From positions 1 through 36,119 of the forward strand of contig JAPLOH010000102.1 of NCBI GenBank assembly GCA_026400845.1: a stretch of DNA of 36,119 nt, read 5' to 3'. This document shows, piece after piece, positions 18,460 through 26,656 of the stretch (position 1 is the stretch's first letter; the number at the start of each line of letters is the position of its first letter). The notes under the pieces are model-generated. The model searched no databases, was not told the DNA's origin, and saw only the letters and a list, made by a program, of their open reading frames with translations. The position numbers and the translations under genes were made by a program. The stretch comes from Alphaproteobacteria bacterium. GTDB lineage: Bacteria; Pseudomonadota; Alphaproteobacteria; Acetobacterales; Acetobacteraceae.

Positions 18460-21389
18460 GGTTCCTCCTCCGCCTCGTCGCCCGCGATACTCCATTCGGC
18501 GACGCGGGCGAGCTGGGCGTAGTCGGCGAAGCGCGGCGCCTGGCCGGGGTGCGGCTGGGCGAGATAAGCACGGTCGGGGTCGTCATAGGCGGCGATCAAC
18601 CCGCGCAGGTTCTCCGCCGCCGCCGCCGCGCCCGCCGCCACCGCGGCCGGATCGCCCTTGTAAAGGCTGTAGACCTTGCCCGCTTCGAAGCCACCGCTGA
18701 GATGCCAATAGACCAGCTCCGCCGCGCCGCCCGCGACATCAGGCCCGAAGGCAGCAGCGGCCGCCATCGCCGCCTCCAGCGGCAATTGTGGCGCGAAGCC
18801 GGCATCCACCTGCTTCTGGCTGGGCGGCTTGCCGGTCTTGTAGTCGAAAATCGCCAGCCCGCCGTCCTCGCGCAGTTCGATGCGATCGGCACGGCCGCGC
18901 AGCTCGAACCGCTCCGCTTCCAGGAGGAACCTGCCCGACCGCTCGGTTTCGATCCGTATCGGCCGGCTCAACGCGCGGCGGCGGACCTCCTCCGCCGCCA
19001 CCCAATCGGCGATGCGGCCGAGGCGCGGCGCCCACCACTCCGTCAGCCCCCGCCGCAGCCCGGCGTTCTCCAGCGCCTGGTCCATCGCCAGCCGCAGTTC
19101 GGCGGCGGCGTTGGGCGGCCAATCGGCGCCGAATTTGGCGAGGAAGCGGCGCATGCCATCGTGCACGAGGCTGCCGTAGTCGGCGGCGTCGGTCTCCTCC
19201 TCCAGCGGCCGCAGCTTTTCGAGCCGCAGCACGCGCCGGGCGTAGATGGCGTAGGGATCTTCAAGCCAGGTCTGCACTTCGGTGACGCTGAGCCGGCGCG
19301 GGCGCAGGGCGAGCGGCGGGCGCGGCGCGGGCGGCGGCACCGGGCAAGCGGGGCCAACGGGTTGATCGAGCAGCCGCGCCCAGTCGGCGGCGGGATGGCG
19401 GGCGAGGCGGGTGTCGGCGCCGGCCAGCATCGCATCCAACCGCACCAGCCATCGCGCCGGCACGCTCGGCGCCCCGTCCCGCCGCCGCGGACAGGACAGC
19501 ACCACGACCGGCGCCGCACAGGCCGCCATCACGAAGTCATGCGCCGCCTGACCGATCCGCTCCTCCGGGCTCGGCAACCCGGCGCGGCTTGCCATCGGGC
19601 GGGAGAGCCAGGGGCCGGGGTCGGTCGCCGGCGGCCAGACGCCCTCGGCGAGGCCGCCGAGCACGGCAACGTCGACCGATTGCAGCCGCGCTTCGAGCAG
19701 GCCCCAGATGAACACGCGGGGATGCTCGGCCACCGCCTCGCGACCGCGCAACGCACGGCGGCTGCGCACCGCGACGCCCTCGAGCACCGCGTCGAGCAAT
19801 CCCGGCAGCACCGTGCGCGGCTGTTCCGGCAGCAGGGCGAAGGCGTCGAGCGCCTCGGCCAGCGCGGTGGCCAGGGCCTCGCCCTCCTCCTGCGCCCACA
19901 GACGCGCCGGGCCCGCCTCGGTATCGCTGGCCGCCAGCGCCTCGCCGGCCGCGATCAGCCCGGCGAGCAGGTCGGCGGGCAGGCCGCGCACATTGGCCAT
20001 CACCCGGATCAGCGGTGCGAGACAGGTTTCGAGCGCCGCCAGCAAGTCGGCCAGCGCCGGGTCCTTGCCCTCGATCACCCGGCGCAATTCGAGCAGCCCC
20101 GGCGCCGGTTTTGGCCCGCGCAACACGGCGGTCTCCAGCAGGCGCGCGAGGCGGCGGCAGGCGGCGGGCGCCATGCCGGCGGCGGCGAGCGGATGTTTCA
20201 GCAGGCCGAGCAGCGCCACCGGCGCGAAGCCGCCGGCCGCGGCCTCGGCGAGCAGGCGGAGAAATACGGCCGGCGGGGTTTCCGCGAGCGGTTCGCCGGC
20301 ACTGTCATCAGCCACCACGCCCCAGCGCAGCAGTTCCGCCGCCACCCGCCGCGCCAGCGCGCGATCCGGCGTGATCAGTGCCGCCCTCCGGCCCGACGTT
20401 TCCAACGTATCGCGCAGGATCAGCGCGATCGCCACCGCCTCCTCCTGGGCGTCGGCGGCCTCCAGCCGCAGCAGCCCGTCCGGCGCCCGTGCTTCGGTGT
20501 CGCGCCAGACGTGGAGCGCGCTTGCCGGCAGCAATGCGGCGGCGAGCAGCCGCGCCCGCGCCGGGGTTTCCGCGAGCGGGACGACATCGGCCCGGCGCGC
20601 GCCGGGCCCAGCCAGCAAGGCCTTGAGCCCGCTTTGCGGATGGCTGTCGCCGACATCGTCCCAGGCGTCATCCGCCATGTCGTGGTCGAGGCCGGGCAGC
20701 AGCACCTTCCCCTCCGGCAGCCCGGCGACCGTCTTCAGCAGCCGCGCCACCGCGGGGATACCGGCGGTGGTGCCGGCGATCCAGATCGGCTCGGCCGGCG
20801 GGGTGTCGTCCCACGCCCGCGCCTGGGCATGCAGCAGCGCCACCTGGCGCGCCGCCGGGTTGGCCATGCCGTTGGCGGCCAGCCAGTCCGGCCAGGCGCG
20901 GGTGACGATGGCGAGGAATTGCAGGGTGCGCTGCCAATGGGCGGCATGCTCGGCATCCGCCGCGCGGTCCAGCGCGCCGGGCAGATCGAGCTCCATCCGC
21001 TCCGCCTCGTCCATCAGCTCAGCGAGTTCCTGCGCCAGCATCCAGGCGCGATCGGCCGTCGCCACGCCGCCTTCGGCCACCGGGAGCTTGAGGATCAGCG
21101 CCGACAGGGCGGCCAACCGGCGCGCCGGCGGCACGGCGGGCGGCAGGTCGAGCGCGCCGGACAATGCGAGCGGCGCCTCGTCGATCGCGCCCAGCGCGGT
21201 GATGCGCGGCAGCAGCAGCGGCCTACCGTCGGTGGCCCGCAGGAAGGCCTCGGCGAGCGCTCGGGCGGCGCGCCGCGTCGGCAGCAGGATCAGCCCGCGC
21301 GCCAGCGGATCGGCGCCGAAGCGCGCAAGCCACAGCCCGGCCACATGGTCGAGAAACGCGGCGCCAGGTGGCAGCGAGGCGAGGTTCAT
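18456..21389 (-). CDS. addB: Double-strand break repair nuclease subunit AddB
   Basis: This is the partner of AddA in break resection and recombination-site recognition (977 aa). The N-terminal helicase-like part (MNLASLPPGAAFLDHVAGLW, LILLPTRRAARALAEAFLR) shows no GxGKT/S loop, consistent with an inactivated helicase fold in alphaproteobacterial AddB. The C-terminal nuclease domain is present, with LAIFDYKTGK at D849 and K851. The C-terminal domain contains no cysteines, so the 4Fe-4S cluster known from Bacillus AddB is not possible here. The ATG at 21389 overlaps the tsaE TGA (ATGA); the stop overlaps the addA GTG. Confidence 0.95.
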   Translation of the reverse strand: MNLASLPPGAAFLDHVAGLWLARFGADPLARGLILLPTRRAARALAEAFLRATDGRPLLLPRITALGAIDEAPLALSGALDLPPAVPPARRLAALSALILKLPVAEGGVATADRAWMLAQELAELMDEAERMELDLPGALDRAADAEHAAHWQRTLQFLAIVTRAWPDWLAANGMANPAARQVALLHAQARAWDDTPPAEPIWIAGTTAGIPAVARLLKTVAGLPEGKVLLPGLDHDMADDAWDDVGDSHPQSGLKALLAGPGARRADVVPLAETPARARLLAAALLPASALHVWRDTEARAPDGLLRLEAADAQEEAVAIALILRDTLETSGRRAALITPDRALARRVAAELLRWGVVADDSAGEPLAETPPAVFLRLLAEAAAGGFAPVALLGLLKHPLAAAGMAPAACRRLARLLETAVLRGPKPAPGLLELRRVIEGKDPALADLLAALETCLAPLIRVMANVRGLPADLLAGLIAAGEALAASDTEAGPARLWAQEEGEALATALAEALDAFALLPEQPRTVLPGLLDAVLEGVAVRSRRALRGREAVAEHPRVFIWGLLEARLQSVDVAVLGGLAEGVWPPATDPGPWLSRPMASRAGLPSPEERIGQAAHDFVMAACAAPVVVLSCPRRRDGAPSVPARWLVRLDAMLAGADTRLARHPAADWARLLDQPVGPACPVPPPAPRPPLALRPRRLSVTEVQTWLEDPYAIYARRVLRLEKLRPLEEETDAADYGSLVHDGMRRFLAKFGADWPPNAAAELRLAMDQALENAGLRRGLTEWWAPRLGRIADWVAAEEVRRRALSRPIRIETERSGRFLLEAERFELRGRADRIELREDGGLAIFDYKTGKPPSQKQVDAGFAPQLPLEAAMAAAAAFGPDVAGGAAELVYWHLSGGFEAGKVYSLYKGDPAAVAAGAAAAAENLRGLIAAYDDPDRAYLAQPHPGQAPRFADYAQLARVAEWSIAGDEAEEEP

Positions 21390-21817
21390 GCGCCGTCCCA
21401 ACCCGCGAGCGTGGCGCGCCGCGAGGTCTCGCCGTGATGCGCCAGCGTCACCGAGATGGCGACCGTGGGCCGCCAGGGGCCGAGCCGGTCCGGCCATTCG
21501 ACCAGCACGATGTCGTTCAGCAGATCATCCCAGCCGAGTTCATCGAGCGCCGATGGCCCGGCCAGCCGCCAAAGATCGAGATGATGCACAGGGCCCCCGG
21601 GGGTGTCGTAGCTTTGCACCAGGGTGAAGGTCGGGCTCGGCACCTCCAGCGCCGGGTCGCGCGTGATTGCCCGCAGCAGCGCCCGGGCGAACGCCGTCTT
21701 CCCCGCCCCGAGCGGGCCGTCCAGCAGCACCGCCATGCCCGGCCGCAGCCACGCGGCGAGGCGGGCGGCCAGCGCCTCCGTCGCCGCGAGATCGGGCAGG
21801 TCCACCGAGTCGGTCAT
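21386..21817 (-). CDS. tsaE: tRNA threonylcarbamoyladenosine biosynthesis ATPase TsaE
   Basis: This is the P-loop ATPase of the TsaBDE complex, which makes the t6A37 modification on ANN-decoding tRNAs (143 aa). The Walker A is G34-T41 (GPLGAGKT). Family segments are VPSPTFTLVQSYDTPGGPVHHLDLWRL and DIVLVEWPDRLG. It is first in the tsaE-addB-addA-trxA unit. The gap to the divergent ferredoxin-NADP+ reductase gene is 98 nt; I could not identify a clear promoter for either direction there. Confidence 0.95.
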   Translation of the reverse strand: MTDSVDLPDLAATEALAARLAAWLRPGMAVLLDGPLGAGKTAFARALLRAITRDPALEVPSPTFTLVQSYDTPGGPVHHLDLWRLAGPSALDELGWDDLLNDIVLVEWPDRLGPWRPTVAISVTLAHHGETSRRATLAGWDGA

Positions 21818-21915
21818 TGCCGAACGCTATCCCGCCCCGCCGGTGCGCGCCATCGTGCTGACCTGCCCTGCTTCGCCGCCGTTTCACCGGATCGCCGCAT
21901 GTGGTTAAAAACCCC

Positions 21916-22959
21916 ATGAGCACTGACATCGAAACCGATATCGCCATCATCGGCGCCGGCCCGGTCGGCCTGTTCGCCGTTTTCGAACTGGGCATGCTGA
22001 AGCTGCGCAGCGTGCTGATCGACGCGCTCGGCGAAATCGGCGGCCAGTGCACGGCGCTCTACCCGGAGAAGCCGATCTACGACATTCCCGCCCACCCCGC
22101 CATCGAGGCGGGCGACCTGATCGGCGCGCTGGAACGCCAGATCGCCCCCTTCGCGGCGCCCCGCCTGCTCGGCCGCCGGGTCGAGGGGCTGGCGGGAACC
22201 CAAGGCGCGTTCACCCTCACCACCGATCTGGGCGACACGGTGCGCTGCAAAGCCGTCATCATCGCCGCCGGCGCCGGCGCGTTCGGCCCCAACCGCCCGC
22301 CGATCGACCGGCTCGACGCCTTCGAGGCGACCGGGGCGGTGCAGTACTATGTCCGCCGCCGCGAGGATCTGCGCGGCAAGCGGGTGGTGATCGCCGGGGG
22401 GGGCGACTCCGCGGTGGATTGGGCGCTCGCCCTGCGCGGCATCGCCGCTTCCATTCAGGTGGTGCATCGGCGGGCGAAATTCCGCGCGGCACCGGAGAGC
22501 GCCGCCCAGCTCGATGCCGCCGCCGCGGCGGGCGAGGTCGAGATGGTGATCCCCTATCAGCTCCACGCGCTGAACGGCGTGGACGGAAGGCTGGAGTCGG
22601 TCGGCGTCGCCGATCTCGACGGGACCATCCGCGACCTGCCGGCCGACGTGCTGCTGCCGTTCTTCGGCCTGTCGATGGATCTCGGCCCGATCGCCGCCTG
22701 GGGGCTCGCGCTCGAACGCCACCACCTCGCGGTGACGCCCGCGACCTGCGAGACCTCGAGCCCCGGCATCTTCGCCATCGGTGACGTCGCGACCTATCCG
22801 GGCAAGCTCAAGCTGATCCTGCAAGGCTTTTCCGAAGCGGCGATGGCGGCGCATGCGATCCACCCGATCGTGCATCCCGGCACCGCGCTGCATTTCGAAT
22901 ACTCCACCACCAAAGGCGTGCCTGGCAAAGGCGTGCCTGGCAAAGGCGTGCCCGGTTGA
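21916..22959 (+). CDS. Thioredoxin-reductase-like ferredoxin-NADP+ reductase
   Basis: This flavoenzyme (347 aa) shuttles electrons between NADPH and ferredoxin/flavodoxin. It has an FAD-binding GAGPVG near residue 13, then IGGQCTALYPEKPIYDIPAHP, an NADP-binding VVIAGGGDSAVDWALAL near 157, and a C-terminal FAD motif SPGIFAIGDVATYPGKLKLI. The CxxC redox pair of true thioredoxin reductases is absent, which separates it from TrxB. The C-terminus ends in three KGVPG units encoded by a 15-bp tandem repeat. The ATG at 21916 (MSTDIETDIAIIG) fits the family; a GTG at 21901 is in frame. Its TGA overlaps the TTG start of cofC. The flavin-reductase role is family knowledge; its ferredoxin partner is not in the window. 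Confidence 0.92.
   Translation: MSTDIETDIAIIGAGPVGLFAVFELGMLKLRSVLIDALGEIGGQCTALYPEKPIYDIPAHPAIEAGDLIGALERQIAPFAAPRLLGRRVEGLAGTQGAFTLTTDLGDTVRCKAVIIAAGAGAFGPNRPPIDRLDAFEATGAVQYYVRRREDLRGKRVVIAGGGDSAVDWALALRGIAASIQVVHRRAKFRAAPESAAQLDAAAAAGEVEMVIPYQLHALNGVDGRLESVGVADLDGTIRDLPADVLLPFFGLSMDLGPIAAWGLALERHHLAVTPATCETSSPGIFAIGDVATYPGKLKLILQGFSEAAMAAHAIHPIVHPGTALHFEYSTTKGVPGKGVPGKGVPG
22912..22955 (+). repeat. 15-bp tandem repeat (three copies) at the FNR/cofC junction
   Basis: The unit AAAGGCGTGCCTGGC occurs at 22912-22926 and 22927-22941, with a third, near-complete copy at 22942-22955 (AAAGGCGTGCCCGG). It encodes (KGVPG)x3 at the end of the reductase. Each unit carries AAAGG; the third lies 9 nt before the TTG start of cofC and is the best Shine-Dalgarno for that gene. 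Copy-number changes would keep both frames intact. Confidence 0.9.
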
Positions 22960-23636
22960 AGGCGCTCCTCCTCCCGGTGAAGCTGCGCGACGACGCCAAG
23001 CAGCGCCTTGCCCCGCTGCTGCCGCCGGAGGACCGCCGTACTCTCATGTCGGCGATGATCGTGGACGGGTTCGCCGCCGCCCGCGCCGCCCGCGCGCCGG
23101 CGCGGGTCTACGTCGTCACCGCCGATCCCGGCATCGCCACCATGGCCGAGGAATTCGGCTTTCGCGTGCTGCGCGAGGAAATCCAGATTTCCGAAAGCGC
23201 CTCCGTCGATGAGGCGTCGAGCCGCTGCGCCGCCGAGGGGGTGACCGCCTTGCTGCGCCTGCCGCTCGATCTGCCGATGGTCACCGGCGCGGACATCGAT
23301 GCCGTGTTCGCAGCGGAGGCGGATGTGGTGATCGTCCCGTCGCGCGACGGCACCGGCACCAACGCAATCCTGCGCCGCCCGCCCACCTTGTTCCCCTCGC
23401 ATTTCGGCCCCGACAGCCTGCCGAAACACCGCGCCGAAGCCGCCCGCGCCGGCGCCACGGTCGTGCTGCTCGAAATTGCCCGCATCGCCATGGATGTCGA
23501 TGATGCCGCCGATCTGCGCGCGCTGCTGGCCCACGCGCCCGCCGGCGCCACCGGCGCCTGGCTCGCCGCCCGGCCCGACGTGGTGCGCCGCCTGCGGCTT
23601 CCCGCGATGCCACCCGGACCCGAGACCGCCGCATGA
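22956..23636 (+). CDS. cofC: 2-phospho-L-lactate (or phosphoenolpyruvate/3-phosphoglycerate) guanylyltransferase CofC/FbiD family
   Basis: The family transfers GMP from GTP to a three-carbon phospho-acid, the first committed step in making the side chain of coenzyme F420 (226 aa). The nucleotidyltransferase signatures are present: LLPVKLRDDAKQRLAPLL (about 5-22), RLPLDLPMVTGADID with D105, the diagnostic DGTGTNA at 131-137, HFGPDSLPKHRAEA, and MDVDDAADL. The best start is TTG at 22956, fused to the upstream stop as TTGA; no closer ATG gives the N-terminal PVK motif. The stop overlaps the next ATG. No other F420 gene (cofD/fbiA, fbiB, fbiC/cofGH) is in the window, so the actual acceptor and product are open. 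Confidence 0.88.
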   Translation: MKALLLPVKLRDDAKQRLAPLLPPEDRRTLMSAMIVDGFAAARAARAPARVYVVTADPGIATMAEEFGFRVLREEIQISESASVDEASSRCAAEGVTALLRLPLDLPMVTGADIDAVFAAEADVVIVPSRDGTGTNAILRRPPTLFPSHFGPDSLPKHRAEAARAGATVVLLEIARIAMDVDDAADLRALLAHAPAGATGAWLAARPDVVRRLRLPAMPPGPETAA

Positions 23637-25126
23637 CCGAGCCGGTCCGCCATCGCACGCTGATATCGATCTTCTCGATGATGGGCACCCTGATGCAGGT
23701 GCTCGACAGCACCATCGCCAATGTCGCGCTGCCCTATATGCAAGGCAGCCTCAACACCACGCTCGACCAGATTTCCTGGGTGCTGACCTCCTACGTCATC
23801 GCCTCGGCGATCGGCACCGCCCCGATCGGCTGGATCTCGGCCCGGTTCGGCCGCAAGACGCTGTACCTCACCTGCATGATCGGCTTCACCGTCAGCTCGA
23901 TGCTGTGCGGCGCGGCGCAGTCGCTGACCCAGATGGTGCTGTTCCGCATTCTCCAGGGGATTTTCGGCGCGGCGCTGGTGCCGCTGTCGCAGGCAACGAT
24001 GCTGGACATCTACCCCGCCGAGAAACGCAGCCAGGCGATGGCGGCCTTCGGCATGGGGGTGATGATCGGCCCCATTCTCGGCCCCACGCTGGGCGGCTAC
24101 CTGACGGACGCTTTCGATTGGCGCTGGGTGTTCTACATCAACCTGCCGCTCGGCATCATCGCCACCATCGGCCTCGCCCTCACCTTGCCGCAGGCGCCGC
24201 GCAACCCCGAGTTGCGGTTCGACTGGACGGGCTTCGCGGTGCTCGCGCTCGGCGTCGGCGCGCTGCAATTGATGCTCGACCGCGGGCAGACCGAGGACTG
24301 GTTCCAGTCCCACGAGATCATCATCGAGGCGGTGCTGGGCGGGCTCGGGATTTATCTGTTCGGCGTCCACATGTTCACCGCCGAGAAGCCCTTCATCCCG
24401 CCGGCGCTCTTCAAGGATCGCTACTTCGTCACCGCCACCCTGCTGATGTTCACCACCAATACAGTGATGATGGCCTCCTCGGCGCTGATCGCGCCCTATC
24501 TGCAGAACCTCTCGGGCCACTCGGTCGCCGATACCGGGCTGCTGATGGCGCCGCGCGGCTTCGGTACGATGGGGGCCATGTTGTTCATCGCCCGCCTCGG
24601 CGGCCGTGCCGACCAGCGCAAGATCATGGCGATGGGCCTCAGCGTGCTCGGCATCTCGCTCTACGACATGAGCGGCTGGACCCCCGATGTCGGGTCCACA
24701 AGGGTGATGATCACCATGGTGATCCAGGGCTTCTCGATGGGCTGCATCTGGAACCCGGTGACGGTGATCTCCTTCACCACCCTGGCGCCGCATCTGCGTG
24801 GGGACGCCACCGCCGTGCAGTCGCTGTGCCGCAACATCGGCTCGGCGATCGGCATCTCCGTCACCGCTTTCACCTTGGCGCGCGGCATCCAGTCCTCCCA
24901 CGCCGGGCTCGCCGCCGACCTCACGCCGTTCAACCGGCTGCTGCAGGGCAATGCCCATTTGATCGACCCCGCCCGCACCCAGGGCGCCATCATCCTCGAC
25001 CAGATGGTCAACCGCCAGGCGCTGATCATCGCCTACAACAACGACTTCCTGATGATGTCGATCGTCGTCATCCCGGCCCTGGCGATGCTGCTGCTGCTGC
25101 GCAACCGCAAGCGGGGCCGCACCTGA
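23633..25126 (+). CDS. MFS transporter, DHA2 (EmrB/QacA-type, 14 TM)
   Basis: This is a predicted proton-coupled drug or metabolite exporter in the inner membrane (497 aa). Visible motifs are LDSTIANVALPYMQGSL in TM1, the A-motif region GWISARFGRKTLYLTC after TM2, and RILQGIFGAALVPLSQATMLDIYP with the C-motif-like GVMIGPILGPTLGGYLTD in TM5. There are about 14 hydrophobic segments. The ATG at 23633 overlaps the cofC TGA (ATGA). No membrane-fusion (EmrA/HlyD) partner or TolC lies next to it, which is unusual for EmrB proteins. Co-translation with FNR and CofC suggests a shared function, but the substrate cannot be inferred. Confidence 0.92.
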   Translation: MTEPVRHRTLISIFSMMGTLMQVLDSTIANVALPYMQGSLNTTLDQISWVLTSYVIASAIGTAPIGWISARFGRKTLYLTCMIGFTVSSMLCGAAQSLTQMVLFRILQGIFGAALVPLSQATMLDIYPAEKRSQAMAAFGMGVMIGPILGPTLGGYLTDAFDWRWVFYINLPLGIIATIGLALTLPQAPRNPELRFDWTGFAVLALGVGALQLMLDRGQTEDWFQSHEIIIEAVLGGLGIYLFGVHMFTAEKPFIPPALFKDRYFVTATLLMFTTNTVMMASSALIAPYLQNLSGHSVADTGLLMAPRGFGTMGAMLFIARLGGRADQRKIMAMGLSVLGISLYDMSGWTPDVGSTRVMITMVIQGFSMGCIWNPVTVISFTTLAPHLRGDATAVQSLCRNIGSAIGISVTAFTLARGIQSSHAGLAADLTPFNRLLQGNAHLIDPARTQGAIILDQMVNRQALIIAYNNDFLMMSIVVIPALAMLLLLRNRKRGRT

Positions 25127-25273
25127 GCGGCCGCTTGCACGCGGTGAGGGGCGGATAGTGGCGACGGGTGACGCGTTCGTCGATCCAACGGCCGCGCCGC
25201 ACCCACGCAAAATATCCGCCTGAACAGAAATTTATCCTTGCATTTATCAGGGCTGAGTTCTATATATGTTCCT
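25127..25273. other. Intergenic stretch downstream of the MFS gene
   Basis: I see no gene here. The first ~85 nt are GC-rich with no strong terminator hairpin. From about 25205 the composition turns A/T-rich, leading into the promoter-like element at 25238-25266. Confidence 0.5.
25238..25266 (+). promoter_or_regulatory. sigma70-like promoter in front of the 25274 reading frame
   Basis: TTGCAT (25238-25243) and TATATA (25261-25266) are separated by exactly 17 nt, in an A/T-rich patch within GC-rich DNA. The expected start point (6-7 nt after the -10) falls on or next to the ATG at 25274, so the message would be leaderless or nearly so. Confidence 0.55.
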
Positions 25274-25815
25274 ATGCAGTCACCCGCACCCCTCCCCGCG
25301 CCCACCCAGGCCGAACCGCATCAAGCAGTTCTGCTCGGCGAAGCCGTGGCCGGGTTGCTGGCCTCCCTTCTTGTCCGCTGGGGCCTCTGGCGCCTGTTCC
25401 CCGGTGGCCGCGCGCTTCATGCCATTCTCACTCAGTTCGGCTACGATTTCGCCGCCCTCATGCGGCGCCTCGCCCAGGGCCTGCCCGAACCGGCGGCGCG
25501 CGTGCCGGCTGCGCACCGTCCGTCCCCCGCCGCGCCCGCACCTGCCCGCGCGCCGTCGCGCGCCCGCGCCCGCACCATCATAGCCAGTCCTGCGCCGCGC
25601 ACGGCCCGCGCCCACGAGGTTGCGCCGCGCCATCCCCCGCGCGCGCCGGCCCGGCAAACCCAAGCCGATGCGTCCCCCATCCCCAGCAAGGGCCAGGCGA
25701 AGCCATCTCTTTTCAAAAAACCGGCCTTCGCCTCACCACCGACGCGCGCCCTTATTATTTCGATATCAAAACAATATCCAATTTCCCTCAGGAAACCCCA
25801 GCCCAAAATGGATAA
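25274..25815 (+). other. Candidate coding region without a stop: Pro/Ala/Arg-rich hypothetical (possibly degraded)
   Basis: The frame from ATG 25274 begins MQSPAPLPAPTQAEPHQ and has one hydrophobic helix (LLGEAVAGLLASLLVRWGLW, about 19-38). It then becomes a basic Pro/Ala/Arg-rich tail. Third codon positions are strongly G/C-rich to about 25720, as in real genes of this genome; after that codon choice decays. No in-frame stop occurs before the frame runs into repeat copy B and then antisense to the cinA-like gene. Either the true stop was lost by a frameshift (a stop at 25813-25815 exists in a neighbouring frame) or this is not a gene. I do not recognise a domain. The end coordinate is where that neighbouring frame would stop. 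Confidence 0.3.
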
Positions 25816-25852
25816 AAGTTTTTTGCTTCTTTTTTTCAAAAAAGAAGCGCTT
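25816..25852 (-). repeat. REP-like intergenic repeat, copy B (singlet)
   Basis: This is the same unit as copy A, in minus orientation, starting 3 nt after the stop of the cinA-like gene. The arms are GCTTC + T6 and A7 + GAAGC, with AAGC in front and AAAAAACTTTT behind. Compared with copy A, the second base pair of the arm is changed from G-C to C-G on both sides, so pairing is kept. Confidence 0.8.
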
Positions 25853-25855
25853 CCC

Positions 25856-26629
25856 TCAAACCGGCGGCTCCCCCTGCACCGGCTCCGCCCCGCAAGCCGA
25901 AATCAGCGCCGTAATCTCCACGCAGGCGGCCGCGATCGCGTCGGGGTCATTCCCCTTGGCGATCAACGCCACGCCGTTGGCGTCCGGCCGGTAATAGGGA
26001 TAGCTGCCGATGTCGAGTGCGGGAAAGCGGGCCTGGATGGCGGCGAGGCCTTCGGCGATGCGGCCTTCGGCGAGACCTTTGGCGTGCACCGCGCCCATGC
26101 GGATCGGCGGGCCGCCGGTAAGGGTGGGGGCGAGGTTGCGAAACATCGCCTGCATGATGCGGGGCACGCCGGCCATCACGTGGACGTTGCCGATGGTGAA
26201 GCCTGGCGCGGTCGAGATTTCGTTGTCGATCAGCGTGGCGCCGCGCGGCATGGTGGCCATGCGCTGGCGGGCGGCGTTGAATTCGCCGGGGGCGTAGCGG
26301 GCGTCGAGCCGGGCCCAGGCCTCGGGATGCGGCTCCCACGGGACGCCGAAGGCGGCGGCGACGCATTCGCTGGTGATGTCGTCATGCGTCGGCCCGATGC
26401 CGCCTGTCGTGAAGACGTGATCGAACTTGGCCCGGGCCTCGTTGACGGTGGCGATGATGGTCTCGGGAATGTCGGGGATGACGCGGACCTCGCGCAGGGG
26501 GATGCCGATTTCGCCGAGGCCCACGGCGATAAATTTGATGTTGGCATCCTGGGTGCGGCCGGACAGTACTTCGTTGCCGATGACCAGCAGGCAGGCGGTC
26601 GGGTTGGTGGTCATCGGGTTGGCGGTCAT
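25856..26629 (-). CDS. CinA/MoaB-like molybdopterin-binding-domain protein (competence/damage-inducible protein A family)
   Basis: The protein (257 aa) matches the N-terminal MoCF-like domain of CinA: LLVIGNEVLSGRTQDANI (about 14-31), then HVFTTGGIGPTHDDITSECVAAAFG with GGIGPTHDD at 76-84. The C-terminal PncC nicotinamide-nucleotide amidase domain of full CinA is missing; the length fits the short, single-domain alphaproteobacterial form. In the family this domain is linked to ADP-ribose/NAD by-product hydrolysis, so a housecleaning role is plausible but not shown here. The ATG at 26629 has AAGGAG 5-6 nt upstream; a Met at codon 6 is an alternative. It is last in the unit, 27 nt after the GNAT-Nudix gene. 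Confidence 0.85.
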   Translation of the reverse strand: MTANPMTTNPTACLLVIGNEVLSGRTQDANIKFIAVGLGEIGIPLREVRVIPDIPETIIATVNEARAKFDHVFTTGGIGPTHDDITSECVAAAFGVPWEPHPEAWARLDARYAPGEFNAARQRMATMPRGATLIDNEISTAPGFTIGNVHVMAGVPRIMQAMFRNLAPTLTGGPPIRMGAVHAKGLAEGRIAEGLAAIQARFPALDIGSYPYYRPDANGVALIAKGNDPDAIAAACVEITALISACGAEPVQGEPPV

Positions 26630-26656
26630 GGGCGTCTCCTTGAGGTGGCGGCGATG

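Noticed and set aside
18549-21437. 962-codon open frame antisense to addB
   Set aside because: It is a GC-bias shadow; the predicted protein is Arg/Gly/Gln-rich without recognisable folds, while the minus strand encodes AddB with a nuclease motif.
23108-25210. 700-codon open frame antisense to cofC and the MFS gene
   Set aside because: Shadow across two real coupled genes; His/Arg/Gly-rich, no domain.
25441-25839. 132-codon minus-strand frame beginning MKKRSKKLLS
   Set aside because: Its start codon and first residues come from repeat copy B. It then reads antisense to the coding-like 25274 frame, and its composition is not protein-like.
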